Shown here one piece after another: positions 14,727-22,066 of a DNA stretch of 22,305 nucleotides. Within the stretch, counting starts at the first letter, position 1; every line of letters begins with the position of its first letter. The translations under genes and the position numbers were made by a program. The notes under the pieces are model-generated. The model saw only the letters and a program-made list of their open reading frames with translations. It was not told the DNA's origin and did no database searches. The DNA is taken from NCBI GenBank assembly GCA_964448935.1, contig CAYVBE010000049.1, positions 1 to 22,305 on the forward strand, read 5' to 3'. Source of the stretch: CAYVBE01 sp964448935 (GTDB lineage: Bacteria; Planctomycetota; Brocadiia; SM23-32).

Positions 14727-15872
14727 CTATGAGCGGGCGGTCAGGCGCTCGTAAACCTCGATGACCTTCTGCGTCTGGCCATCGGGCGAGAAGGCGCTTT
14801 TCATGCGCTGCCTGGCGGCCTTTCCCATGCGGCGGCGCATCTTGGGGTCCACGGCCATGCGCAGTATGGCGCGGGCGAGCAGCTCCGGGGTGTCGCGGAC
14901 CACCATCCCCGTGGCGCCGTCGCGGACGATGTCCGGCAGCGTGCCCCGCTGCGCCACCACCAGCGGCTTGCCCATCGCCGCCATCTCCATGGCCGCCCGG
15001 CAGGACCCGTCGCTTCCGGGCACCAGCATGATGCCGGCGTCAAACGTGGCGATCGTCTCCTCGTAGTCGTCCGTGCGATAGCCGAGGGGAAACACGGTTT
15101 CCTGCAGCCCCATCTGGACGACCGGCTCGTTGAGTATCTCGTGCCGGTGGGTGCCCCGCCCGCAGACGACGATCTTGACGCGCGGATTCCGCTTCTGAAG
15201 GATGAGCGCCGCGTCGAGCAGAACATCGAACCGCCGGTGCCACTGGACCCGTGAGACGACGCCGAAGACGACGTCCTCATCGCTGAGGCCGACCTCGGCC
15301 CGCTTGCCCGGTGACGGCTCGACGGGCCGGTAGCGGTCGCAGTCCACCGCGCCGGGGACGGTGCTGACGAAAGCGGGATCAACCTTCAGCCGGTCCACGG
15401 CCTGGATGGCCCAGCGGTCGCTGAGCACAATCAGGTGGTCCACCATGGCCGGGCCGTAGTAGAGCCGGTGAACGGGGTTACCCCCGTACTCGCGACCCTT
15501 GTGGTCGGTCCTCACCAGGGGTATCTCACGGTGCCGTCGGGCCATCGCCAGCCGGCAGACCGCCTGGTCCCAGGTGCCGTGGCAGTGCACCAGTCCGTAG
15601 CTCCCCTCGGATATCAGATCGCGCAGCTTCCGGGCATCGCACAGGTTGCGGTGGACGTTGGGGTTGCTGTCGAAGTAGAACTCGTCGAACACGCGCAGGC
15701 CCATCTCGCGCGCGCGCTGCCCGAGCGCCTTCTCCGCCCCATCGGGCGAGGACATGCAGGCCAGGTCGGCGCGCCAGCCCCGGTCGGTCAGATTGCGACA
15801 CAGGCGCGCGACGGGACCCGAGGGGCCCGTCCACTTATAGTCCGCATAGCAGTGCAGCACCGGGACAGCCAA
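14727..15872 (-). CDS. Family 4-type glycosyltransferase
   Basis: A 381-aa cytoplasmic GT-B fold glycosyltransferase that probably adds a sugar to a lipid-linked or surface polysaccharide. The N-terminal Rossmann half has HCYADYKW and SGPVARL near the start and LVHCHGTWDQ in the middle. The hinge leads to the donor-binding half: VPGAVDCDRY, FGVVSRVQWHRRFDVLLDA, IVVCGRGTHR and the D-x7-E element DGSCRAAME, a variant of the family's E-x7-E, followed by GKPLVVAQRGTLPDIV. The frame opens at a GTG (15947), but a perfect GGAGG lies 6 nt before the TTG at 15872, whose product starts directly at the first beta strand, so I choose TTG. It is monocistronic, with no other glycan genes around it, so its acceptor is unknown. 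Confidence 0.88.
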   Translation of the reverse strand: MAVPVLHCYADYKWTGPSGPVARLCRNLTDRGWRADLACMSSPDGAEKALGQRAREMGLRVFDEFYFDSNPNVHRNLCDARKLRDLISEGSYGLVHCHGTWDQAVCRLAMARRHREIPLVRTDHKGREYGGNPVHRLYYGPAMVDHLIVLSDRWAIQAVDRLKVDPAFVSTVPGAVDCDRYRPVEPSPGKRAEVGLSDEDVVFGVVSRVQWHRRFDVLLDAALILQKRNPRVKIVVCGRGTHRHEILNEPVVQMGLQETVFPLGYRTDDYEETIATFDAGIMLVPGSDGSCRAAMEMAAMGKPLVVAQRGTLPDIVRDGATGMVVRDTPELLARAILRMAVDPKMRRRMGKAARQRMKSAFSPDGQTQKVIEVYERLTARS

Positions 15873-15904
15873 AACGCACCTCCGCACACGGGGGAAGGAT
15901 GGAT

Positions 15905-15934
15905 ATCTTAACAGGCCGGAAGCCTGCGGGGCAA
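15905..15934 (-). promoter_or_regulatory. Candidate promoter of the glycosyltransferase gene with palindromic spacer
   Basis: On the minus strand, TTGCCC (15929-15934) and TAAGAT (15905-15910, 4/6) are 18 bases apart. The spacer contains CAGGC/GCCTG arms at 15912-15926, an arrangement expected of an operator but possibly fortuitous. It fits the TTG start at 15872, with a leader of about 27 nt. Confidence 0.4.
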
Positions 15935-15972
15935 ATCGCCGGGGCACGGGTGCCGGATATCGCGACTTCTTC

Positions 15973-16001
15973 TTGCGCCGCCCGACGTGTTACGGTAGCA
16001 T
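15973..16001 (+). promoter_or_regulatory. Candidate promoter of the tRNA pair
   Basis: TTGCGC (15973-15978), 17 bases, TAGCAT (15996-16001, 4/6) end 25 bases before the mature 5' end of tRNA-Leu. This position is suitable for a tRNA operon promoter with a short 5' leader. Confidence 0.5.
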
Positions 16002-16026
16002 GTTTAATCGGCGAACCGCCAAGGGC

Positions 16027-16116
16027 GCGAAGGTGGCGGAATTGGCAGACGCGCTAGATTTAGGATCTAGTTCGCCGGATGGCGAATTGGGGGTTCGAAT
16101 CCCCCCCTTCGCACCA
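16027..16116 (+). tRNA. tRNA-Leu (anticodon UAG)
   Basis: A complete type II tRNA. Acceptor stem GCGAAGG (16027-16033) pairs with CCTTCGC (16106-16112), followed by discriminator A and an encoded CCA (16114-16116). The anticodon stem CTAGA/TCTAG encloses loop TTTAGGA, so the anticodon is UAG, which reads CUN leucine codons. The long variable arm (TTCGCC/GGCGAA type) confirms the leucine class. The T-loop TTCGAAT is normal. A 25-base spacer separates it from the tRNA-Gly gene. Confidence 0.97.
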
Positions 16117-16141
16117 GCGTTCCCCTTCGGCGCCCCACGGA

Positions 16142-16216
16142 GCGGGTGTAGCTCAATGGCAGAGCACCAGCTTGCCATGCTGGTTGTTGAGGGTTCAAAT
16201 CCCTTCACCCGCTCCA
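16142..16216 (+). tRNA. tRNA-Gly (anticodon GCC)
   Basis: Acceptor stem GCGGGTG (16142-16148) pairs with CACCCGC (16206-16212), with discriminator T and encoded CCA (16214-16216). The anticodon stem CCAGC/GCTGG holds loop TTGCCAT, giving anticodon GCC for GGC/GGU. The T-arm loop TTCAAAT is standard. Its 3' end converges on cysS with 33 bases between. Confidence 0.97.
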
Positions 16217-16249
16217 TTTCTATGTACGGCCGGGGCGGGACCAACCCCC

Positions 16250-17719
16250 CTACTTGAACTGCCAGGTGGCGCCTCGCGCGGTGTCCTTCACCTCGATCCC
16301 CAGGTCTTCCAGGCGGTCACGGATGCGGTCGGCCAGCTCGAATTCCTGCTTTTCCCGCAGCTCCGAGCGGATGTCCAGCAGCGTGTTCACCAGGTCCCGC
16401 TCGACGCCTGCCTCCTCCTGCCGACCGGTTTCCTCCGTGATCACTCCCAGCACGGAGCCGCCAAGCTCTCGGTAGAGCTCGTCCACGGCTTCGAGGGCGC
16501 CGGCCGGCAGTGTATCTTCGCCGTCGAGGAGCCTGTTGACGCCGCGCGTGAAGGTGTTGAGCACGCCGATGGCGCCAGCGGTGTTGAAGTCGTCGTCCAT
16601 CTCCTCGGTGAAGTCTTCACGCGTCTCCTCCACCAGCTCAGCGACGGCCTCCGGCGTGTCGCCCTCGGGCGCCTGCGGGATCATGCGGCGCACGCGGCCG
16701 ACGGTGTTCTCGATGCGCACCAGCCCCTTCTCGGCGGCCTCGAGGGCCTCGGTGGAGAAATCCAGCGGGCTGCGGTAGTGGCTGCCCAGGATGAAGTACC
16801 GCATCACCATGGGCCGCACGGGATTCTCCAGGGGCTCCTCGCCCGCGAAGGCGTCTTTGAGGGTGATGAAGTTGCCCAGGCTCTTGCCCATCTTCTGACC
16901 TTCGACGGTCACCATGTTGTTGTGCAGCCAGTAGCGCACGAAGGGCTTGCCGGTGGCCGCCTCGGCCTGGGCTATCTCGTCCTCGTGGTGGGGGAAGCTG
17001 TTCTCCAGGCCGCCGCCGTGGATGTCAATGGTCTCGCCCAGGTATTCCATGGCCATCACGTAGCACTCGACGTGCCAGCCGGGGAAACCCTCGCCCCAGG
17101 GGCTGGGCCAGCGCATGATGTGACCCTCTTCCGCCCTTTTCCAGAGGGCGAAATCGGCGGGATGCCGCTTGTCGCCGCGTGCCTCGACCCGCACGCCCTC
17201 CATCATCTCGTTCAGGCTGCGCCCGCTCAGCTTGCCGTAATCCTCGAAGCTGGGCACGTCGAAGTAGACGTTCCCCTCCACCTCGTAGGCGTGGCCCTTC
17301 TCCAACAGCGTTTTGACCAGTTCGATCTGCTCGATGATATGGCCGCTCGCGCGGGGGCAGATGTCCGGTCGCTTCACGTTCAGGGCGTCCATGTCCTCGA
17401 AGTAGCTGCGCGTGTACATCTCGGCCACCTCCATGGGCTGCACACCCATCTGGCGGGCCTTCATGCCCACCTTGTCCTCGCCCTGGTCGGCGTCGTCGGT
17501 CAGGTGCCCCACGTCGGTGATGTTCTGCACGTAGCGGACCTGGTAGCCGAGATAGCGCAGATAGCGCACGATCACATCGAAGCTGACGTAGCTCTTGGCG
17601 TGGCCGATGTGGCTGTGGCCGTAGACGGTGGGGCCGCAGACGTAGATGGTCACCTGACCTTCGTTCAGGGGTTCGAACTCCTGCAGCTCCCGGCCCAGCG
17701 TGTTGAATACCTTCAGCAT
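16250..17719 (-). CDS. cysS: Cysteinyl-tRNA synthetase
   Basis: A 489-aa class I aminoacyl-tRNA synthetase that charges tRNA-Cys. The HIGH motif is intact (HIGH at 37-40). The cysteine-selecting zinc ligands are all present as C28, C219 (GWHVEC), H244 and E248 (HHEDE). The second catalytic signature reads KMGKS (276-280) instead of KMSKS. The anticodon-binding helical domain follows, ending in ELADRIRDRLEDLGIEVKDT. Length is close to the E. coli enzyme with about ten extra residues before the zinc site. The frame extends to an ATG at 17743, but GGGAGGG lies immediately before the ATG at 17719, where homologues begin. It follows sppA by 51 bases on the same strand and is probably co-transcribed. 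Confidence 0.95.
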   Translation of the reverse strand: MLKVFNTLGRELQEFEPLNEGQVTIYVCGPTVYGHSHIGHAKSYVSFDVIVRYLRYLGYQVRYVQNITDVGHLTDDADQGEDKVGMKARQMGVQPMEVAEMYTRSYFEDMDALNVKRPDICPRASGHIIEQIELVKTLLEKGHAYEVEGNVYFDVPSFEDYGKLSGRSLNEMMEGVRVEARGDKRHPADFALWKRAEEGHIMRWPSPWGEGFPGWHVECYVMAMEYLGETIDIHGGGLENSFPHHEDEIAQAEAATGKPFVRYWLHNNMVTVEGQKMGKSLGNFITLKDAFAGEEPLENPVRPMVMRYFILGSHYRSPLDFSTEALEAAEKGLVRIENTVGRVRRMIPQAPEGDTPEAVAELVEETREDFTEEMDDDFNTAGAIGVLNTFTRGVNRLLDGEDTLPAGALEAVDELYRELGGSVLGVITEETGRQEEAGVERDLVNTLLDIRSELREKQEFELADRIRDRLEDLGIEVKDTARGATWQFK

Positions 17720-17770
17720 TGCTTCCCTCCCGTTTGTCTGCATGCAGGCTCTGGCGATGGGGCCGCCGGC

Positions 17771-18841
17771 TTACCGGGCCGACGGAGGCCAGAGATACAT
17801 CGGCGCATCCGCGCGACCGTGCGGCGAGTCCTCCCCCAACCGGACGTTGATCTCCGGCTTGAGGGTCTGGCTGAGCAAGACTTCCAGCAGGGACGGCACG
17901 CGGCCGTACTGCACCACGTGCGCCTTGTCCAGGCCGGCCAGCTCCTTAACCTTCGCCACGGCGTCCTCGCGATAGCCGATGGCGTCAATGAGCCGGTTCT
18001 GAACCGCCTCCCGGCTGGTGAAGATGCGCCCGGTGGCCAGCGCTTCCACAGCGGCGCGCTCCATGCCACGGCCCTCCGCGACGATCTGCACGAACCGCGA
18101 GTGCATCTCATCAACGATGCCCTGCAACTGCTCCTTCTCCCGTTCCGATTCCTCTTCCGTGCGCTCGGCGAACGGAGAGCCCAGTTGCTTGTAGCGGCCG
18201 CTCTTGACGGTGCGGTCCTCGACTCCCACCTTGTCCAGCAGGCCGCTGGCGTCGTAGAAGGGCCACAGCACGCCGATGCTGCCGGTGATGGTGGTGGGAT
18301 GGGCGACCAGGTGGTCCGTGCCGCAGCTCACGTAGTAGGCGCCGGAGGCCGTCACGCTGCCCATCAGGGTGACCACCGGTTTGCCGGTTTCCTTCTTGAA
18401 ATCGAGCAGGTCCTTGCGCATGATGTCACAGGTGGTGATGGCGCCTCCGCCGCTGGCAACCTGTAAAACAATGCCCTTGACGCGGTCGTCGCGCTGTGCC
18501 TTCTTCAACATGCTGCGCAGCAGGCCCACGGGGTCCTCACCGGGGCCGCTGCCGGGCACGAGGGCGCCCTGGACGGGGATGAGGGCCACCTTGGGGGCGC
18601 CTTCCGCCCCGCCGACGGACCATTCCTGCACCGGCCTGCCCCCCCGCACGGCAACCCCGGAGCCCGCCGCCGAAGCCACGCCCGCGAACATAAAGATCAA
18701 CAGCGCCACCCCGACCAGCGACAGCACCACAACACCCGCCGCGCCCACCAGCAGACAGCCCCAGAGGACGGACTTCGAGCCGCCCCCCGAACCGCTCCGA
18801 GCCTTTTCCCCCGTTTCCTCCCCGCGATAGTCGGACGACAT
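17771..18841 (-). CDS. sppA: Signal peptide peptidase SppA-type serine protease
   Basis: A 356-aa membrane-anchored protease that degrades leftover signal peptides. The N-terminus is Gly/Ser-rich and cytoplasmic, followed by a transmembrane helix (about 33-55). The S49-type Ser/Lys dyad fits Ser166 in TASGAYY and Lys218 in SGRYKQLGSP; the 52-residue separation equals that of the Bacillus enzyme (147/199). Single-domain size matches the Bacillus/archaeal short form, not the duplicated E. coli form. The usual NSPGG loop reads ASGGG (129-133). The start ATG has a strong GGGGAGGAAAC site. A near copy of that site sits 30 bases inside the gene. The promoter candidate is 18890-18918. It is transcribed towards cysS. 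Confidence 0.9.
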   Translation of the reverse strand: MSSDYRGEETGEKARSGSGGGSKSVLWGCLLVGAAGVVVLSLVGVALLIFMFAGVASAAGSGVAVRGGRPVQEWSVGGAEGAPKVALIPVQGALVPGSGPGEDPVGLLRSMLKKAQRDDRVKGIVLQVASGGGAITTCDIMRKDLLDFKKETGKPVVTLMGSVTASGAYYVSCGTDHLVAHPTTITGSIGVLWPFYDASGLLDKVGVEDRTVKSGRYKQLGSPFAERTEEESEREKEQLQGIVDEMHSRFVQIVAEGRGMERAAVEALATGRIFTSREAVQNRLIDAIGYREDAVAKVKELAGLDKAHVVQYGRVPSLLEVLLSQTLKPEINVRLGEDSPHGRADAPMYLWPPSAR

Positions 18842-18859
18842 AGTTTCCTCCCCGCAATA
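18813..18859. repeat. 30-bp tandem duplication carrying the sppA ribosome-binding site
   Basis: The 17 bases at 18843-18859 (the sppA Shine-Dalgarno region) recur at 18813-18829 with one mismatch, offset by exactly 30 bases, so the second copy encodes residues 4-9 of SppA in frame. The remainder of the 30-bp unit is diverged. No start codon follows the internal copy closely. Confidence 0.6.
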
Positions 18860-18889
18860 TCCGAAGAAATCCGTAAGGCAGAACGTTGC

Positions 18890-18918
18890 ATTCTCCGGTA
18901 CCGACCGCCAAACGTCAA
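18890..18918 (-). promoter_or_regulatory. Candidate sigma70-type promoter of sppA-cysS
   Basis: On the minus strand, TTGACG (18913-18918, 5/6), a 17-base spacer and GAGAAT (18890-18895, 4/6) precede the sppA ATG with a leader of about 40-45 nt. Confidence 0.5.
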
Positions 18919-18964
18919 GCGGGCGAAGTTCTCCCGTGCGCCGGATGCGAAAAACTCCCTGAAT

Positions 18965-18993
18965 TTGACCCCGCCCTGTCGCGGCTGTAACCT
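18965..18993 (+). promoter_or_regulatory. Candidate promoter of the sulfatase operon
   Basis: TTGACC (18965-18970, 5/6), 17 bases, TAACCT (18988-18993, 3/6). The start would be near 19000, about 26 bases before the first sulfatase ATG, with GAGGAG at 19014-19019 as ribosome-binding site. The weak -10 may indicate a regulated promoter. Confidence 0.4.
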
Positions 18994-19026
18994 GTCCATT
19001 TCCGCCATCCCTGTGAGGAGCCGCTC

Positions 19027-20505
19027 ATGCCCGATCGCCCACACATCGTCATCTTCAACCCCGACCAGTGGCGCGGCGAGGCGCTGCACCACCTGGGCAA
19101 CCCCGCCGCCGTGACGCCCAACCTGGACCGCCTGGCCCGGTCCGACGCCGTCTCCTTCCGGTGGGCCTTCTGCCAGAATCCCGTCTGCACGCCCAGCCGC
19201 TGCTCCTTCATGACCGGCTGGTATCCGCACGTGCGCGGCCACCGCACCATGTTCCACATGCTGCGTCCCGACGAGCCCGTGCTGCTGAAGCAGCTCAAGG
19301 ACGCGGGCTACTTCGTCTGGTGGGGCGGCAAGAATGACCTGGTGCCCGGCCAGAACTCCTGGGAGCCCTACTGCGACGTCCATTACTCCGGCCCAAAACC
19401 GAAGACCATGTGGCAGATGCACCGCCGGGACGAGTGGCGCGGTGAGCCCGGCAGCGATACGTTCTACTCCTTCTACGTGGGCCGGCTGCCCACCGGCGAT
19501 GACGACATCTACCGCGACGGCGACTGGGTGAACGTGCTGGGCGCGGTGGAGCAGATCAGGAACAGGCCGGCGGACAGACCGCTCTGCATCTTCCTGCCGC
19601 TCACCTACCCCCACCCCCCCTACGCGGTCGAGGAGCCGTGGTATTCGATGATTGACCGCGAGGCCGTCCCGCCGCGCATCCCGGCGCCCGAGGACTGGAG
19701 CGGCAAGGCCAGCCTGCTGAAAGGCATCTGGGAGACGCAGAACCTGCAGGGCTGGTCGGAGGAACGCTGGCGGGAACTGCGCGCCACCTACTACGGCATG
19801 TGCGCCCGGGTGGACCACCAGTTCGGCCTTGTTGTGGACGCCCTGCAGGAGGCCGGCATCTACGAGGACACGGCCATCTTCTTCTTCGCCGACCACGGCG
19901 ACTACACCGGGGATTACGGCCTGGTGGAGAAGACCCAGAACACCTTCGAAGACGCGCTCAGCCGCGTGCCTTTGCTGGTCAAGCCGCCCGCCGGGGCGGA
20001 CGTGCGGCCGCGCGTCAGCGACGCGCTGGTCGAGCTGGTGGATTTCCCCGCCACCGTGTACGACCTGACGGGCATCGAGCCGGGCTACACGCACTTCGGC
20101 CACTCCCTGCTGCCTCTTCTGGCCGGCGAGACGGACGAGCACCGGGATGCCGTCTTCTGCGAGGGTGGCCGGCTGCACGGCGAGGACCACTGCAAAGAAC
20201 TGGAAAGCAACGAGGACCCGCAGGGCCTCTACTACCCGCGCCTGCGCTACCAGTTTGAAGAAGGCCCCGAGCACGGCAAGGGCGTCATGTGCCGCACGAA
20301 GGACTTCAAATACGTCCGCCGGCTCTACGAGCAGGACGAGCTGTACGACCTGCGCAGCGATCCGCAGGAACTCCACAACGTGATCGAAGAACCCGAGTAC
20401 GCCGACGCACTGGCCCGGATCGAGGACCGCCTGCTGACCTTCTTCCTGGAAACCGGGGACGTGGTGCCCCACGACGCCGATCAACGATATTTCTCCTCTC
20501 AATAG
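19027..20505 (+). CDS. Type I sulfatase (formylglycine-dependent), 492 aa
   Basis: An alkaline-phosphatase-superfamily hydrolase that removes sulfate esters. The maturation motif is CTPSR (Cys54-Arg58), the Cys being the residue converted to formylglycine. Metal and substrate elements include NPDQW near 11-15 (Asn replaces the first Asp of the usual pair), TPNLDRLA (30-37) and ADHGD (288-292), with Lys302 beyond. The protein begins directly at the first beta strand with no signal peptide or lipobox, so it should stay in the cytoplasm. This is unlike most carbohydrate sulfatases of PVC bacteria. The ATG follows GAGGAG by 7 bases. A second, different sulfatase gene begins 12 bases downstream. 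No formylglycine-generating enzyme is encoded in the window. Substrate is unknown. Confidence 0.93.
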   Translation: MPDRPHIVIFNPDQWRGEALHHLGNPAAVTPNLDRLARSDAVSFRWAFCQNPVCTPSRCSFMTGWYPHVRGHRTMFHMLRPDEPVLLKQLKDAGYFVWWGGKNDLVPGQNSWEPYCDVHYSGPKPKTMWQMHRRDEWRGEPGSDTFYSFYVGRLPTGDDDIYRDGDWVNVLGAVEQIRNRPADRPLCIFLPLTYPHPPYAVEEPWYSMIDREAVPPRIPAPEDWSGKASLLKGIWETQNLQGWSEERWRELRATYYGMCARVDHQFGLVVDALQEAGIYEDTAIFFFADHGDYTGDYGLVEKTQNTFEDALSRVPLLVKPPAGADVRPRVSDALVELVDFPATVYDLTGIEPGYTHFGHSLLPLLAGETDEHRDAVFCEGGRLHGEDHCKELESNEDPQGLYYPRLRYQFEEGPEHGKGVMCRTKDFKYVRRLYEQDELYDLRSDPQELHNVIEEPEYADALARIEDRLLTFFLETGDVVPHDADQRYFSSQ

Positions 20506-20517
20506 AGGGACCGACCG

Positions 20518-21846
20518 ATGAGTGACGCGCAGAGTCTGCCGAACATTCTGTTCTTCTTCACCGACCAGCAGCGGTGGGACACCGTGGGCGCCTACGGCCA
20601 GCCGCTGGACATCACGCCGAACCTGGACCGCATGGCGGCCGAGGGCGTGCGGTTCGAGAACGCCTTCACCCCACAGCCGGTCTGCGGACCCGCGCGGGCC
20701 TGCCTGCAAACGGGCAAGTTCGCCACCGAGACGGGTTGCTTCCGCAATGGCATCGCCCTGCCCCAGGACCACAAGACCGTGGCCCACTGGATGTCCGAGG
20801 CCGGCTACGAGGTCGGCTACATCGGCAAATGGCACCTGGCCTCCACGCGGGGCGAGTTCAACTACCGCACCGACCCGGTGCCGCCGGAGCGGCGCGGCGG
20901 CTACAAGGACTACTGGCTGGCTTCCGACGTGCTGGAGTTCACCTCGCACGGCTACGACGGCTACATGTACAACGGCGACATGGAGAAGGTTGAATTCGAG
21001 GGCTACCGGGTGGACTGCCAGACCGATTTCGTGCTGGACTACCTGCAAAGCCGTTCTCTGGAGCAGCCGTTCTTCCTGTTCCTCTCCTACATCGAACCCC
21101 ACCACCAGAACGATCACAACTGCTACGAGGGCCCCGAGGGCTCAAAGGAGCGCTTCGCCGACTTCGAGGTGCCGGGCGACCTGGTGGACACCGAGGGCGA
21201 CTGGCGCGAGAACTACCCCGACTACCTGGGCTGCATCAACGCCCTGGACATGGGCCTGGGCCGCATCCGCGATGAACTGGAGAAGCTCGGCATCGCCGAC
21301 GACACGCTGATCATCTTCACCAGCGACCACGGCTCCCACTTCTGCACCCGCAACAGCGAATACAAACGCGCCTGCCACGAGGGCTGCGTGCGCGTGCCGA
21401 TGGTCGCCAACGGCCCGGGCTTCCGGAACGGGCAGGTGCAGGAGGATCTGGTCAGCCTGATTGACCTGCCGCCCACCATCCTGCGCACGGCCGGCTTGGA
21501 CGTGCCCGACTACATGCGCGGCCGCCCGCTGCAGGACCTGGTAGAGGGCGCCGAGGACTGGCGCGAGAACGTGTACATTCAGATAAGCGAGAGCCACGTC
21601 GGCCGAGCGGTACGGACCGACCGGTGGAAATACTCCGTCCGTGCCCCTGATAAGAACGGCGGAGAGGACCCCGACAGCGACCGCTATGTGGAAGATTTCC
21701 TCTACGACCTGGAAGAGGACCCCCACGAACGCAATAACTTGGTGCGCGACCCCGACTGCGCCCACGTGCGCGCGGAACTGGCCGAGGTGCTGAAAGCGCA
21801 CATCCTGGAGGTGGAGGGACTGGCGGTGGAGATAGAGCCGGCGTAA
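20518..21846 (+). CDS. Type I sulfatase (formylglycine-dependent), 442 aa
   Basis: Second sulfatase of the pair, only distantly similar to the first. Visible elements are FFFTDQQRWD (12-21, metal Asp), the maturation motif CGPAR (56-60, fitting the C-x-P-x-R rule) followed by ACLQTG, GKWHL (103-107), EPHHQ (193-197) and TSDHGSH (268-274). It ends with the family's C-terminal LYDLEEDPHERNNL-like segment (here LYDLEEDPHERNNL at about residues 397-410). It has no signal peptide, so it is predicted cytoplasmic like its partner. The ATG at 20518 is 12 bases after the upstream stop, with GAGGGA as ribosome-binding site. The two enzymes probably act on different sulfates of the same imported substrate, but this is inferred from operon structure. 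Confidence 0.93.
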   Translation: MSDAQSLPNILFFFTDQQRWDTVGAYGQPLDITPNLDRMAAEGVRFENAFTPQPVCGPARACLQTGKFATETGCFRNGIALPQDHKTVAHWMSEAGYEVGYIGKWHLASTRGEFNYRTDPVPPERRGGYKDYWLASDVLEFTSHGYDGYMYNGDMEKVEFEGYRVDCQTDFVLDYLQSRSLEQPFFLFLSYIEPHHQNDHNCYEGPEGSKERFADFEVPGDLVDTEGDWRENYPDYLGCINALDMGLGRIRDELEKLGIADDTLIIFTSDHGSHFCTRNSEYKRACHEGCVRVPMVANGPGFRNGQVQEDLVSLIDLPPTILRTAGLDVPDYMRGRPLQDLVEGAEDWRENVYIQISESHVGRAVRTDRWKYSVRAPDKNGGEDPDSDRYVEDFLYDLEEDPHERNNLVRDPDCAHVRAELAEVLKAHILEVEGLAVEIEPA

Positions 21847-21947
21847 CGGCCCTTCGACTCATTGGGCGCTGTGGACCCTGCGGACCGCCCACCACGTCCA
21901 CACCGGAGGGGCTGTACGGCTGGCCCCCAGACCTGCCTGTCATCACT
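21847..21947. other. Intergenic stretch after the sulfatase operon
   Basis: About 100 bases without a credible gene. The only structure I see is short GGAC-containing words (GTGGAC and CGGAC at about 21870-21885) and a weak GGGCG/CGCCC pairing (21864-21890). No convincing terminator with a T tract is present. Confidence 0.5.
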
Positions 21948-22066
21948 GTCATTGCGAGCCCGTGCCGTTCACGGGCGCGGCAATCTCGCCGTTCTCCCTC
22001 GAAAGCCAACCGCCCACGCACGAAAAACGACGAGATTGCTTCGTCGCCGCAGCTCCTCGCAATGAC
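21948..22066. repeat. MITE-like palindromic repeat, 119 bp
   Basis: Outer 11-bp arms are exact inverted copies: GTCATTGCGAG (21948-21958) and CTCGCAATGAC (22056-22066). A second pair, GCAATCTCG (21980-21988) and CGAGATTGC (22031-22039), is also exact. Each half has its own hairpin: GCCCGTG/CACGGGC (21958-21976) and CGACGA/TCGTCG (22028-22046). From memory, the arm read as GTCATTGCGAGG...GCAATCTC recurs as an intergenic element in many unrelated bacteria. No transposase is encoded, so any mobility would be in trans. Confidence 0.8.

Noticed and set aside
15873..15947. A 25-residue N-terminal extension of the glycosyltransferase from a GTG
   Set aside because: It overlaps the proposed promoter, and the GGAGG site points to the TTG at 15872.
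16276..16280. KMGKS in cysteinyl-tRNA synthetase as a sign of inactivation (positions here are only the gene's C-terminal end)
   Set aside because: The zinc ligands and HIGH motif are intact, and Ser-to-Gly in KMSKS is a tolerated variant of class I synthetases, so I treat the enzyme as active.
16079..18466. A 795-codon open frame on the + strand across cysS and sppA
   Set aside because: It lies entirely antisense to two unmistakable genes, begins inside tRNA-Leu, is His/Val/Leu/Gln biased and shows no domain. It is a typical high-GC shadow frame.
18697..21117. An 806-codon open frame on the minus strand across the sulfatases
   Set aside because: Antisense to both sulfatases and overlapping the sppA start, with Val/His/Gln-rich composition typical of the complement of GC-rich coding DNA.
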